Under the pieces are notes generated by a model. That model was not told where the DNA came from, made no database searches, and saw only the letters and a program-made list of their open reading frames with translations. From positions 1-27,602 of the forward strand of contig CAKZZO010000035.1 in assembly GCA_937885175.1 (NCBI GenBank): a stretch of 27,602 nt of DNA, in the 5' to 3' direction. Made by a program: the position numbers and the translations under genes. Of this stretch, positions 7,702 to 14,945 are shown piece by piece (positions within the stretch are counted from its first letter, which is position 1; each line of letters opens with the position of its first letter). This DNA is from an uncultured Treponema sp. GTDB lineage: Bacteria > Spirochaetota > Spirochaetia > Treponematales > Treponemataceae.

Positions 7702-7732
7702 AAAAAAAAATCCCGCACCAAAAGATGCGGGA
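7702..7732 (-). terminator. Rho-independent terminator after map
   Basis: On the minus strand the stem CCCGCA/TGCGGG (7712-7717 with 7726-7731) is followed by A and nine T. It lies 10 bases past the map stop and separates map from the flagellar operon. Confidence 0.88.
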
Positions 7733-7741
7733 ACAAAACCA

Positions 7742-8515
7742 TCAGCACCAGGCCGGAAGACCGTCACACTGGGTCAGCACTTCCGTATGATCCTTAAAGA
7801 CCGCAACCGTGTGCTCCTCATGGCAGCTCCATTTGCCGTCAGCAGTCAGCACCGTCCAGCCATTTTTTTCATCCGTGTCCACGTCTGCCGTTCCCAGATT
7901 AATCATGGGTTCAATCGCCAGCACCATGCCCGCCTGAATGCGGGGATTTGCACCGCCAGACCAGACATTGGGAACAGAGGGATCCTCATGCACGTCCAGT
8001 CCCACGCCGTGACCGCAGTACTCGTAGACCACGCCATAGCCGTACTTTCCGTAGGCCACATCGTTTACCGCATTTGCAATATCCTTGATTCTGTTTCCCG
8101 CTACGCAGGCAGCAATACCCGCCGCAAGGCTTTCCCGCGTTGCCTGCACCAGCTTACGGTACTCAGGCTTTACGTTTCCCAGCATGACTGTGTGGGTGGA
8201 GTCGCTGATATAACCGTCCAAATCAATGCCGATGTCCAGCGAAACCAGGTCGCCGTCATGAACAAGCTTATGCTTTGAGGGTACACCGTGAATCACCTCG
8301 TTGTTCACGCTGATACAGGCCGCCCCCGGAAAATCCTCACGATACCAGGCCGGCTTTCCACCGATTTTCTTGATAAACCTTACCACCAAATCGTCAATGT
8401 CTTTTGTGCTCATACCCGGTTCTACCTGGGGAATCACTTCGCGAAACAAATCTGCCAGTGCATGGCAAGACTTCCTGATGCCGTCAATTTCCTTCTCATT
8501 CTTTAAGCGAATCAT
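7742..8515 (-). CDS. map: Methionine aminopeptidase, type I
   Basis: Removes the initiator methionine from new proteins in the cytoplasm. All five metal ligands of the family are visible: Asp94 (VSLDIGIDLDG), Asp105 (ISDSTHTV), His169 (YCGHGVGLDVHEDP), Glu202 (LAIEPMINLG) and Glu233 (WSCHEEHTVAV). His76 in NEVIHGVP is the conserved substrate-side histidine. The length of 257 residues fits type Ia, with no zinc-finger extension. The ATG at 8515 has no Shine-Dalgarno. A -10-like TACACT ends 9 bases upstream, so the mRNA may have almost no leader. It lies 72 bases downstream of the J-domain gene on the same strand and ends at its own terminator. Confidence 0.97.
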   Translation of the reverse strand: MIRLKNEKEIDGIRKSCHALADLFREVIPQVEPGMSTKDIDDLVVRFIKKIGGKPAWYREDFPGAACISVNNEVIHGVPSKHKLVHDGDLVSLDIGIDLDGYISDSTHTVMLGNVKPEYRKLVQATRESLAAGIAACVAGNRIKDIANAVNDVAYGKYGYGVVYEYCGHGVGLDVHEDPSVPNVWSGGANPRIQAGMVLAIEPMINLGTADVDTDEKNGWTVLTADGKWSCHEEHTVAVFKDHTEVLTQCDGLPAWC

Positions 8516-8524
8516 AACGCACAG

Positions 8525-8553
8525 AGTGTATCACAAAGCAGGAGGAATGAAAA
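8525..8553 (-). promoter_or_regulatory. Candidate promoter for map, very short leader
   Basis: On the minus strand TTTTCA (8548-8553) and TACACT (8525-8530) are 17 bases apart, each matching four of six consensus bases. The predicted start is about 3 bases before the ATG at 8515, consistent with the missing ribosome binding site. Confidence 0.4.
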
Positions 8554-8587
8554 GTGTTAGCAGAGAGTAACAGACACAGAGTGTTTT

Positions 8588-9346
8588 TCACCCCGCCAGT
8601 CGTGCCGCTTCTTCGTCGCATATGCGGGCGGTGCTTTCATCACCTATGCGGCGGTAGGCTGCGGCCATTTTGCGGAGGAAAAAGGCATCGTCCTTGTTGC
8701 CAAAGCCCAGTTCCAGGGCGCGCTCCCAGCTGTCCAGGGCAAGCTCATCGTTTACCCTGCCTTCCAGACGATATTTTAAGACAGTGCGGGCAAGATCCAT
8801 CACTTCGGGGAAAAAAATGCGGAAATAGGCGTAGGAATATTCCATGCGGATAATCTGCTCAAGAAGGACAAAGGCATCGTAGTACTCATCCCGCAAAATC
8901 AATTCTTCGGCAAGGATAAAGCCGTAATCCATAAAGTCTTCCCGGGTAAACCACTTGGCAAGGCGGAAACCTGCGTGATTCATGCTCATGCGCTTAAACT
9001 CTGCCACTGCGTCATCTTCATGACCATGCATGAGGTCAAAAAAAATGAGTTTTGAACGGCTTTCTTCATCTGTCCGCGCAAGGAGCCAGGTGCGGTAGTC
9101 AAAGGAATTGGTGGAACGGAAGGTCTTTGCCTGATGGCGCATGAAAAAGGCTTCGTCAAAAAGAGAACGCTGCTTGGCATCGGAAAGGGTTTCGTAGGCC
9201 TTTACCAGCAGCTGAAACTGTTTGGTAGTCTCAACTTTTCCTGATGCATCGGGGTGCAGTTTTTTTGCTTTTTCGCGATAGGCACGCCGGATTTCAGCAA
9301 GGGTTGCATTCGGCCGCACGCCCAGAATCTTGTAACAGTCTTCCAA
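8588..9346 (-). CDS. J-domain protein with helical C-terminal region
   Basis: Residues 3-67 form a J domain (CYKILGVRPNATLAEIRRAY, HPD at 31-33, then QLLVKAYETLSDAKQRSLFD), which stimulates the ATPase of an Hsp70 partner. The remaining 185 residues have no Gly/Phe region, zinc repeats or DnaJ C-terminal domain. They are helical with TPR-like spacing (for example DDAFFLRKMAAAYRRIGDES), so this is not DnaJ itself but a type III J protein with an unknown client. The only usable start is TTG at 9346: an in-frame stop lies upstream and there is no ATG before the J domain. No Shine-Dalgarno precedes it. A TACAAT box ends 9 bases before the TTG. Confidence 0.88.
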   Translation of the reverse strand: MEDCYKILGVRPNATLAEIRRAYREKAKKLHPDASGKVETTKQFQLLVKAYETLSDAKQRSLFDEAFFMRHQAKTFRSTNSFDYRTWLLARTDEESRSKLIFFDLMHGHEDDAVAEFKRMSMNHAGFRLAKWFTREDFMDYGFILAEELILRDEYYDAFVLLEQIIRMEYSYAYFRIFFPEVMDLARTVLKYRLEGRVNDELALDSWERALELGFGNKDDAFFLRKMAAAYRRIGDESTARICDEEAARLAG

Positions 9347-9355
9347 AGTAATATG

Positions 9356-9384
9356 ATTGTAGGATATTTTGCTGATTTATACAA
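9356..9384 (-). promoter_or_regulatory. Candidate promoter for the J-domain gene
   Basis: On the minus strand TTGTAT (9379-9384) and TACAAT (9356-9361) are 17 bases apart. The -10 box matches five of six bases. The predicted start falls next to the TTG codon at 9346. A second TATAAA-like box overlaps the -35, so the exact start is uncertain. Confidence 0.35.
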
Positions 9385-9428
9385 TGCGATATTTTCTGTA
9401 AATTTCTGTTAAATTCACTAAAATTCCA

Positions 9429-9457
9429 TTGACTAAAGGGCTACTCTCATCTACAGT
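9429..9457 (+). promoter_or_regulatory. Promoter for the acidic protein gene
   Basis: TTGACT (9429-9434) and TACAGT (9452-9457) are 17 bases apart. The predicted start near 9464 gives a leader of about 27 bases that holds the ribosome binding site GAGAGGT. Confidence 0.5.
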
Positions 9458-9490
9458 TTAAACATCGCTTTATATTATTTGAGAGGTCAC

Positions 9491-9778
9491 ATGAAGCTCA
9501 ATTCTGATGATTCATCAATTTTTATGTCTGCAGCAGCCATGAGTTTTTCTTACGATGACGAATATGATGATGACGATATTTCCGATTCAGACAAGGAAGA
9601 CGAGTTCTACGAAGAAAATGACTACAGTGAATACGATGACTTTGACGATGAGACGCTGTACGATGATGAATTCGATGAAGAATTTGAAGACGACTACGAA
9701 AACTACAGCGATTCAGAAGACGGATTCAACGATGAAGTGGACGAAGACTTTGAAGACGAGTCTGACGAAGACTTCTAA
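9491..9778 (+). CDS. Very acidic Asp/Glu/Tyr-rich small protein, unknown function
   Basis: A 95-residue protein in which about half the residues are Asp or Glu, with only two Lys and no Arg. Tyr and Phe are spaced regularly among the acids from residue 21 to the end. The N-terminus (MKLNSDDSSIFMSAAAMSFS) is not a signal peptide. The ATG at 9491 has the ribosome binding site GAGAGGT; a TTG further upstream is not needed. Promoter, ribosome binding site and terminator frame it as a one-gene transcript, which supports it being real despite low complexity. It is the only plus-strand gene in the first 18 kb. I do not recognise the family. The composition is compatible with a DNA-mimic, a chaperone for a basic protein, or a cation-binding protein, but none of these is shown. 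Confidence 0.78.
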   Translation: MKLNSDDSSIFMSAAAMSFSYDDEYDDDDISDSDKEDEFYEENDYSEYDDFDDETLYDDEFDEEFEDDYENYSDSEDGFNDEVDEDFEDESDEDF

Positions 9779-9810
9779 CGGCGCATAGCACCTATTCAGG
9801 AGTAATATAC

Positions 9811-9866
9811 AAAAAAAATGGGGTTCCTTGCAAAAATCATTTTCTGCAAAGAACCCCCATTTTTTA
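9811..9866. terminator. Bidirectional terminator between acidic protein and rsfS
   Basis: A long imperfect hairpin (ATGGGGTTC..TTGCA pairing with TGCAA..GAACCCCCAT) is flanked by eight A on the left and a T-run on the right. It can end transcription of the plus-strand acidic gene and of the minus-strand rsfS operon. The rsfS stop codon lies in the right-hand T-run. Confidence 0.87.
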
Positions 9867-10211
9867 TGTAAGCACTTTGCCTGCGTGCCACAGTTTTTCC
9901 AACTCGTAAAAGTCACGGGCCTCCGGCGACATCAAGTGCACTACAACAGGACCAATGTCAATCAGATTCCATTCGTCTCCGTCAGGCTGCTTGCGGTTAG
10001 TCAGGTGAATCTGCATGTCATGTTCCTTTACATAGTCTTTCACCTGTTTCTGCAAGCCCTGCACCTGCATTCTGCTGCGGATGGTGCCGATTACAAAAAA
10101 ATCCGTCCAACTGTTCAGTTCAGACACGTCGATGACGGTCACTTTTTCTGCCTTGCCGTCTTCCAAAAGCCGTGCGATTTCCAAGGCTTCTTCCTGTATT
10201 GATTTTGCCAT
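9864..10211 (-). CDS. rsfS: Ribosomal silencing factor RsfS
   Basis: RsfS (DUF143 family) binds ribosomal protein uL14 and blocks joining of the subunits when nutrients are low. The family segments EEALEIARLLEDGKAEKVTV, WTDFFVIGTIRSRMQVQGL and DGDEWNLIDIGPVVVHLMSP are all present, and the 115-residue length is typical. The frame runs upstream to 10358, but ATG at 10211 follows AGGAGG and gives the conserved start MAKSIQEEALEIA. The ribosome binding site overlaps the stop codon of the LCP gene, so the two are coupled. It is the last gene of the obg-nadD-LCP-rsfS run, and nadD and rsfS are common neighbours in bacteria. Confidence 0.96.
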   Translation of the reverse strand: MAKSIQEEALEIARLLEDGKAEKVTVIDVSELNSWTDFFVIGTIRSRMQVQGLQKQVKDYVKEHDMQIHLTNRKQPDGDEWNLIDIGPVVVHLMSPEARDFYELEKLWHAGKVLT

Positions 10212-10224
10212 TTTTTCATGCCTC

Positions 10225-11430
10225 CTAGCGGACGTAGCGTCCGTCAAAATCTTTTCCGAGAATAATCGTAAAGTCCACGCTTGAACTGGAATCCAGTCCT
10301 GCCGCTTCAGACTGGATTTCCTCTTCCAGTATATTCTCGCAGTGAATAAAATCACCAAGGCTTTTTGCCACCTCGGCGTTTCCGATGTGATTGATAATCA
10401 CGGTTTTTTCATAGTCATTTTTATCCGCATTCAGGGTACTGAGCACGTCATAGCCTGCACTCTGCAGCAATGCCGATGTATTTCGCGCCAAGCCCTGCAC
10501 CGTCGTACCGTTCTGAATTTCCAGTACGTAGATTCGGTTGGTACCCGTTTCATCCAGAGAAATCAATGCGTTGGTGGCCTGGCGGGCAACATCCTTAATC
10601 AGCTGACCGTCGTAGTAAGGGAACAAAAGTTCCTTGCCGTCAACATAGCGTTTTGAGCCAGTAATTTCATGGGCGCGGGGTACCAGTTTGTCCGCATCAA
10701 CCTTGGAAAATTCGCTGATAAGCCGCCGCAGATTGTCACCGCTGATGTTTGACTCCAGACGCTTTGCATAGTTTTCAAAATTATCTTTCTGCAGCATGAC
10801 CGAAGCATTCTGCTTAAAGGCCGCAAGCAGGGCAATCATCACATTCTGGCGGCGGTCTTCCAGCGCATCATCGTTTTCGTCTGGCTCACGGTAGGTCAGA
10901 TAGGTCTTGATTTTGTCGCCGTCCAGAGTAACCACGCCACTGGGAAGCAGCCAGCGTTCATCCTCACTGGTCTTTACGTCCACGGGAGAGGGCACAAAAA
11001 CCTTCATGCCGCCCAGCAAGTCAGTCAGTTCGTCAAACTTATCCAGATTCATCACCACGTAAAAGGGAATGGTCATGTCGATGAGTTTTTCAACTTCCGC
11101 CTTGTAGGTTGAAATGCCACGCTCGGTGTAAATCGCGTCAATACGGTCAACGCGTCCGATACTCTGGAAGATTGCACCGGTATTTCCCAAAATGTTTATC
11201 AAGGCACCGCGCTGAGACACTGGATAATAGATGAAAACATCGGTAAAAAGCACCTGATTACGGTCTTCCATGACAAACAGGGTCTTGATAACCTGGTCAT
11301 TCTTGAGGTTTTCGTCAACGGCATTGGTTTTGAGTGACAGGGCAATAAAGACCGTCGCGCTCACCAAAATCACCAGAATCAGAAAAAGGAATACGGCACC
11401 CTTATGCCCAGTCGTTTTTCGCAGTTTCAT
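10225..11430 (-). CDS. LytR-CpsA-Psr (LCP) family protein with LytR_C domain
   Basis: A 401-residue membrane-anchored protein. It has a short cytoplasmic basic start, one membrane helix at about residues 12-32, an extracytoplasmic LCP domain, and a C-terminal LytR_C domain from about residue 300 (RIYVLEIQNGTTVQGLARNT). The LCP core is recognised by IPFYVVMNLDKFDELTDLLG and by LTYREPDENDDALEDRRQNV, which supplies the conserved Arg residues. LCP enzymes transfer glycopolymers from lipid carriers to cell-wall peptidoglycan. The substrate in a spirochete is not known to me. The ATG overlaps the stop of nadD-yqeK by one base (TAATG). Confidence 0.9.
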   Translation of the reverse strand: MKLRKTTGHKGAVFLFLILVILVSATVFIALSLKTNAVDENLKNDQVIKTLFVMEDRNQVLFTDVFIYYPVSQRGALINILGNTGAIFQSIGRVDRIDAIYTERGISTYKAEVEKLIDMTIPFYVVMNLDKFDELTDLLGGMKVFVPSPVDVKTSEDERWLLPSGVVTLDGDKIKTYLTYREPDENDDALEDRRQNVMIALLAAFKQNASVMLQKDNFENYAKRLESNISGDNLRRLISEFSKVDADKLVPRAHEITGSKRYVDGKELLFPYYDGQLIKDVARQATNALISLDETGTNRIYVLEIQNGTTVQGLARNTSALLQSAGYDVLSTLNADKNDYEKTVIINHIGNAEVAKSLGDFIHCENILEEEIQSEAAGLDSSSSVDFTIILGKDFDGRYVR

Positions 11431-12653
11431 TAGGCCTCCCCCTTCATGCCTGTCTCTTCCGCCGCTTTTTTAAGTTCCTCGCAGAATCTAAGCGAAACAT
11501 CGGCGACAGCCTTGCCTTTATTGTGCAGATAGTCAATATTTTCCTGTACCACAGAAAGCGTCATGGCAGTAAGGGGCATAGAAAAGAGATTGGCGCGGTA
11601 TTCGTCAGTAGACTGAGGCCGCCCCGGCTCGATTTTATCTGCCACAAAGACAATCTTTGCAAGGTTACAGAGATTTTCACCGCCAAAGGTGTGATTTGCC
11701 ACCGCCTCCAGCAGGTCTTCATCGCTTATGCCAAAATCCCTGTGCAATCTGACTGCCGCCGCGCGACCGTGGAGCAGGGAAAGTTTGTCCCTTTCCAAAT
11801 CAGTTATGGGTCTTCCGTCCTGCTCTGCAAGAGCCAGCATATCCTCGCCCTTGATTTCCTTGCAAATGTCGTGGGCTATGCCGGCAAGTTTTCCCTTAAA
11901 GGGGTCTTCGCCATAGAGCGCACACATTTTTGCGGCAGTCTCGCCGACACGCACCGAATGTTCATAGCGTTTTTCCGACAGATTTTCTTTTGCAAAGGTC
12001 TGAATCCGTTCCAAAAGTCCATAGCCATAGAGTTTTTGCTCACGGATATAGTTGTATACGCCACGGCTCACAAGATACTGCCAGGCATCTCCATGTACCA
12101 CCCGGGCGCGGATATCCGTGGAAGAAATGGCAACCTCTGGATTAGTCAGCACTACATGAGGATAGTTTTCTATGCTGAATTCACTTTCGTGATGGGCGTA
12201 GGCTCCTTTTGCCTTGTTTTCAAATGCCCTGTTTCTGATTTCCGTGGGGCGCAAAGCCAAAATAAGCCGGGCCTTTTCCGCAAGTTTTGCGGCATTTTCC
12301 CACTTGCCAAAATCGGCCGCCAAATCCTGCCCCATAATCACGCCGATTTTATCAGTGAGGACATCCCTGTATTTTTCTTCCAGAAAGCAAACGGTATCAT
12401 AGGTGTAGGAAATTCCCTTGCGGTCAATTTCGCATGATTCGGCCGCAAAACGACTGTCTTCCTCCGCCATTTTTTTTACCATAGAAAGCCTATGCTCAGG
12501 AGAGGCCGCATGGCGCAGTTCTTTGTGGGGTGGATTAAAAACAGGAGCAAAAAGCACCCTGTCGTAGCCAAGCTGGGTGCAGACCGTATCCGCCAGAATG
12601 AGATGTCCTATGTGAGGAGGATTAAAACTTCCCCCTAAGATTGCGATTTTCAC
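11430..12653 (-). CDS. nadD: NadD-YqeK fusion: nicotinate-nucleotide adenylyltransferase with HD hydrolase
   Basis: Residues 1-205 are NadD, which makes deamido-NAD. It has the nucleotidyltransferase motif GGSFNPPHIGH with its HxGH, and ISSTDIRARV near residue 177. Residues 213-395 are a YqeK-type HD domain, a family shown to hydrolyse Ap4A. Its His232, His261-Asp262 (GIAHDICKE), His295 (LLHGRAAA), His321 (ANHTFGG) and Asp339 (FVADKIEPGRP) are all visible. In many bacteria the two are separate adjacent genes; here they form one 407-residue chain with a short linker. The start is GTG at 12653, overlapping the obg stop as GTGA. Both halves keep their key residues, so a bifunctional enzyme is likely. 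Confidence 0.95.
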   Translation of the reverse strand: MKIAILGGSFNPPHIGHLILADTVCTQLGYDRVLFAPVFNPPHKELRHAASPEHRLSMVKKMAEEDSRFAAESCEIDRKGISYTYDTVCFLEEKYRDVLTDKIGVIMGQDLAADFGKWENAAKLAEKARLILALRPTEIRNRAFENKAKGAYAHHESEFSIENYPHVVLTNPEVAISSTDIRARVVHGDAWQYLVSRGVYNYIREQKLYGYGLLERIQTFAKENLSEKRYEHSVRVGETAAKMCALYGEDPFKGKLAGIAHDICKEIKGEDMLALAEQDGRPITDLERDKLSLLHGRAAAVRLHRDFGISDEDLLEAVANHTFGGENLCNLAKIVFVADKIEPGRPQSTDEYRANLFSMPLTAMTLSVVQENIDYLHNKGKAVADVSLRFCEELKKAAEETGMKGEA

Positions 12654-13768
12654 TGTTCTTGCCCTGGAAACTGTTCTTCCATTGTATCATCAACGGAGCG
12701 ACTTTGCAAAAAGGAAGATTTTTCCGTCTTGCCGGACACAGCCACATCGGCTCCAGATTTTTCCAGCGTGCGCATAATGTCCAAAATGGCAAGACGCACA
12801 TCATTCAGACCGTCATGCAGGATAACAGACACGTTGAAGACCTGGGTATTCGGCTCCAGTGCCTTGACTTCCGCAGCGACTTTTTCTGCCCGCTCCTTTG
12901 CACCTTCCTCGTCGATTTTATTGCAGAGGACGATATGGGGCTTGGAAAGGAGTTCCTTTGAATAGCCCTCCAATTCTCCCCGCAAGGTTTTAAAGGCTCC
13001 CAGACAGGCATCCTCGCTTACGTCAATCATAAAGATAAGTCCTGCCGTGCGGGAAATGTGCCTGAGGAACTGAATGCCTAAGCCCGCGCCTTCGCTCGCA
13101 CCTTCAATAATGCCCGGAATATCCGCAATAATCACATCCGTTTCATCGTCAGCGCGGAGTACGCCAAGATTGGGAATCTTTGTGGTAAAGGGATAGGGAG
13201 CGATTTTTGGCCGTGCGTTGGTAAAGGCATCCAAAAGCGAGGATTTGCCCGCATTGGGAAAGCCCACCAGACCGATGTCCGCCATGATTGAAAGTTCCAG
13301 ACGGAGTTTACGGTATTCGCCATCCTGCCCAGCATTTGCACGGCGGGGCGCCTGATTGGTGGAAGTCTTAAAATGTACGTTTCCCCAGCCGCCTTTGCCG
13401 CCCGTCAAAAAAGTAAACTGTGCGTCTTCACTGTCAGTGGCAAAGTCATGGATAAGCTCGTTGGTTTCTGCATCACGAATCGTTGTTCCCGGAGGAACGG
13501 CAATCGTCACGTCCTCTCCGTCGCGCCCGTAGCGGTTCCAGCTCTGCCCGTCACCGCCATTTTTTGCACGGAAAAAACGCTTGTAGCGGATATTGGCAAG
13601 GGTCTTTACATTACGGCGCACACAGAAAATCACGTCTCCGCCCTTGCCGCCGTCACCGCCATTGGGGCCGCCCATGGGAACATACTTTTCCCGACGGAAG
13701 GCAATACAGCCGTTGCCGCCCTTACCTGACTGCACTTCGATTATCGCTTCGTCTGCAAATAAATTCAT
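12650..13768 (-). CDS. obg: GTPase Obg (CgtA)
   Basis: Obg is an essential GTPase that acts in assembly of the large ribosomal subunit and in growth control. The Gly-rich Obg fold fills residues 1-158 (IEVQSGKGGNGCIAFRREKY, GGPNGGDGGKGGDV). The G domain follows, with G1 GFPNAGKSS at 169-177, TTKIPNLG, DIPGIIEGASEGAGLG and NKID. The C-terminal 45 residues are acidic and variable. The length of 372 residues is normal. It starts a new run after the rpmA terminator and ends in a 4-base overlap with nadD. I see no clear sigma-70 promoter in the 37 bases between terminator and ATG. Confidence 0.98.
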   Translation of the reverse strand: MNLFADEAIIEVQSGKGGNGCIAFRREKYVPMGGPNGGDGGKGGDVIFCVRRNVKTLANIRYKRFFRAKNGGDGQSWNRYGRDGEDVTIAVPPGTTIRDAETNELIHDFATDSEDAQFTFLTGGKGGWGNVHFKTSTNQAPRRANAGQDGEYRKLRLELSIMADIGLVGFPNAGKSSLLDAFTNARPKIAPYPFTTKIPNLGVLRADDETDVIIADIPGIIEGASEGAGLGIQFLRHISRTAGLIFMIDVSEDACLGAFKTLRGELEGYSKELLSKPHIVLCNKIDEEGAKERAEKVAAEVKALEPNTQVFNVSVILHDGLNDVRLAILDIMRTLEKSGADVAVSGKTEKSSFLQSRSVDDTMEEQFPGQEQ

Positions 13769-13805
13769 AGGTCACCTGTAAAAATCAACCCCGCTTGTAC
13801 ACGGC

Positions 13806-13841
13806 AAAAAAATACCCGAATTCAGCGCGTGAACTCGGGTA
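13806..13841 (-). terminator. Rho-independent terminator after rpmA
   Basis: On the minus strand TACCCGAGTTCA (13830-13841) pairs with TGAATTCGGGTA (13813-13824) through one G-U, with a 5-base loop, followed by seven T. It lies 22 bases past the rpmA stop and separates the ribosomal protein operon from obg. Confidence 0.92.
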
Positions 13842-13863
13842 CCTACAATCATCTGATAAGAAC

Positions 13864-14115
13864 TTATGCCTTTACGACAGACACAATTTTCTTGTTCTTG
13901 CGTTCGCCAAACACAACCTTGCCGTCTACCAAAGCAAACAGGCTGTCATCTCCAGCACGCTTTACATTATCACCAGGGTGGATTTTTGTACCACGCTGCT
14001 TGATGATGATTGACCCGGCTGTAATTACTTCACCGCCGTATTTCTTTACACCCAAGTGTTTCGGGTTTGAATCGCGTCCGTTTTTTGCACCGCTACCGCC
14101 CTTACTGCGTCCCAT
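13864..14115 (-). CDS. rpmA: 50S ribosomal protein bL27
   Basis: An 83-residue protein with the bL27 core: KNGRDSNPKHLGVKKYGGE, TAGSIIIKQRGTKIHPGDN and SLFALVDGKVVF. It sits near the peptidyl transferase centre of the large subunit. The N-terminus is MGRSKGGSGAKNGRDS, so it lacks the hydrophobic leader with an FA-KKG-like site that Prp removes in Firmicutes. No such leader is encoded upstream in the same frame. The ATG has GGAGG at a good distance. It ends the rplU-prp-rpmA operon. Confidence 0.98.
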   Translation of the reverse strand: MGRSKGGSGAKNGRDSNPKHLGVKKYGGEVITAGSIIIKQRGTKIHPGDNVKRAGDDSLFALVDGKVVFGERKNKKIVSVVKA

Positions 14116-14146
14116 ATTTGCCTCCGCTCTGCCGCACTTGCGGCTC

Positions 14147-14482
14147 TCATTCCAATATTTGTTTTTGCAGTTTTACAAACTGCGGATATTCGGACTGCAA
14201 GGAACTGAAACCACGCTCCAAAAAGTCCGCCATGCAGATGAGCCATTCCCGCTTATCTTCGGAAGCAGCCGCCACGTCAAACGCAAGAAAACCGCGCTCC
14301 TTGACATCTGCATGAAAATCGACGCCATCAGTCTCCGAAAGCGTCTGCATGGCAGTACGCATTAAAACCGTTACCGCCGCACAGACAATATCGTATCCTT
14401 TTGCCGCATAATCCGCATGTCCGCTGGCCTTACAAGACCTAAGGACACCGTTTTTGCCGCAAACAAGCGTCAGTGTTGTCAC
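14147..14482 (-). CDS. prp: Prp-type cysteine protease (YsxB family)
   Basis: A 111-residue protein encoded between rplU and rpmA, the classical prp position. The family's catalytic pair is visible in the usual places: His22 in the SGHADYA segment and Cys34 in GYDIVCAAVTVLM. In Firmicutes this enzyme trims the N-terminal extension of bL27, but the bL27 here has none. A TTG at 14491 abuts the Shine-Dalgarno GGAGG and cannot use it; GTG at 14482 lies 9 bases past that site and is the better start, giving MTTLTLVCGKNG. The gene starts 19 bases after the rplU stop. Confidence 0.93.
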   Translation of the reverse strand: MTTLTLVCGKNGVLRSCKASGHADYAAKGYDIVCAAVTVLMRTAMQTLSETDGVDFHADVKERGFLAFDVAAASEDKREWLICMADFLERGFSSLQSEYPQFVKLQKQILE

Positions 14483-14501
14483 AGCAGACAACCTCCGTCA
14501 C

Positions 14502-14816
14502 TTACGCAACGACAATATTCTTTACGCGCACATTGGTGTATTCCTGACGGTGACCAATGAAGCGGTGATAGTCCTTCTTGCTCTTGTACTTGAAAACAAG
14601 CACCTTCTTGTCGCGGACAGCATCTTCTACTTCCACTTCAATCTTTGCGCCCTTTACATACGGTGCACCGACGCTTACATTGTCGCCATCGCTCACCAAA
14701 AGAACAGAATCAATGTCAATCTTTGCGCCCTTTTCAGCGTCAATCTTGTCAACCTGAATCAGTGCGTCTTTTTCAGCCTTGTACTGCTTGCCCTTATATT
14801 CAAAAAGTGCGTACAT
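14502..14816 (-). CDS. rplU: 50S ribosomal protein bL21
   Basis: A 104-residue protein starting MYALFEYKGKQYKAEKDALI and ending with KKDYHRFIGHRQEYTNVRV, the bL21 pattern (KGKQY near the start, K-x-x-YRRxxGHRQxxT at the end). It binds 23S rRNA in the large subunit. It has the ribosome binding site AGAGG and a promoter about 70 bases upstream. It leads the rplU-prp-rpmA operon. Confidence 0.98.
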   Translation of the reverse strand: MYALFEYKGKQYKAEKDALIQVDKIDAEKGAKIDIDSVLLVSDGDNVSVGAPYVKGAKIEVEVEDAVRDKKVLVFKYKSKKDYHRFIGHRQEYTNVRVKNIVVA

Positions 14817-14881
14817 CTTAAAACCTCTAAAAATCGCCGCGAAGGGTAACGGGTTCTCCGCAGACTATGATATAGTATGAT

Positions 14882-14911
14882 ATGTTATCAAAAAATCCGT
14901 CTCTTAGTCAA
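14882..14911 (-). promoter_or_regulatory. Promoter and leader of the rplU operon
   Basis: On the minus strand TTGACT (14906-14911) and TAACAT (14882-14887) are 18 bases apart. The leader from about 14875 to 14817 contains GC-rich segments around CCCGTTACCCTTCGCGG that may fold, but I cannot assign a known ribosomal-protein leader motif. The region 14817-14945 holds no other gene. Confidence 0.55.
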
Positions 14912-14945
14912 TGGGAGAAAAGGAATTTTCCGCAGATTTCACCCT

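Noticed and set aside
9491..9778. The acidic gene as a simple tandem repeat array.
   Set aside because: The GAT/GAC/GAA codons are mixed without a fixed repeat unit, so it reads as biased coding sequence rather than a repeat.
11523..12437. A 304-residue plus-strand open frame opposite nadD-yqeK.
   Set aside because: Antisense to a gene with complete motifs in two domains; no start signal.
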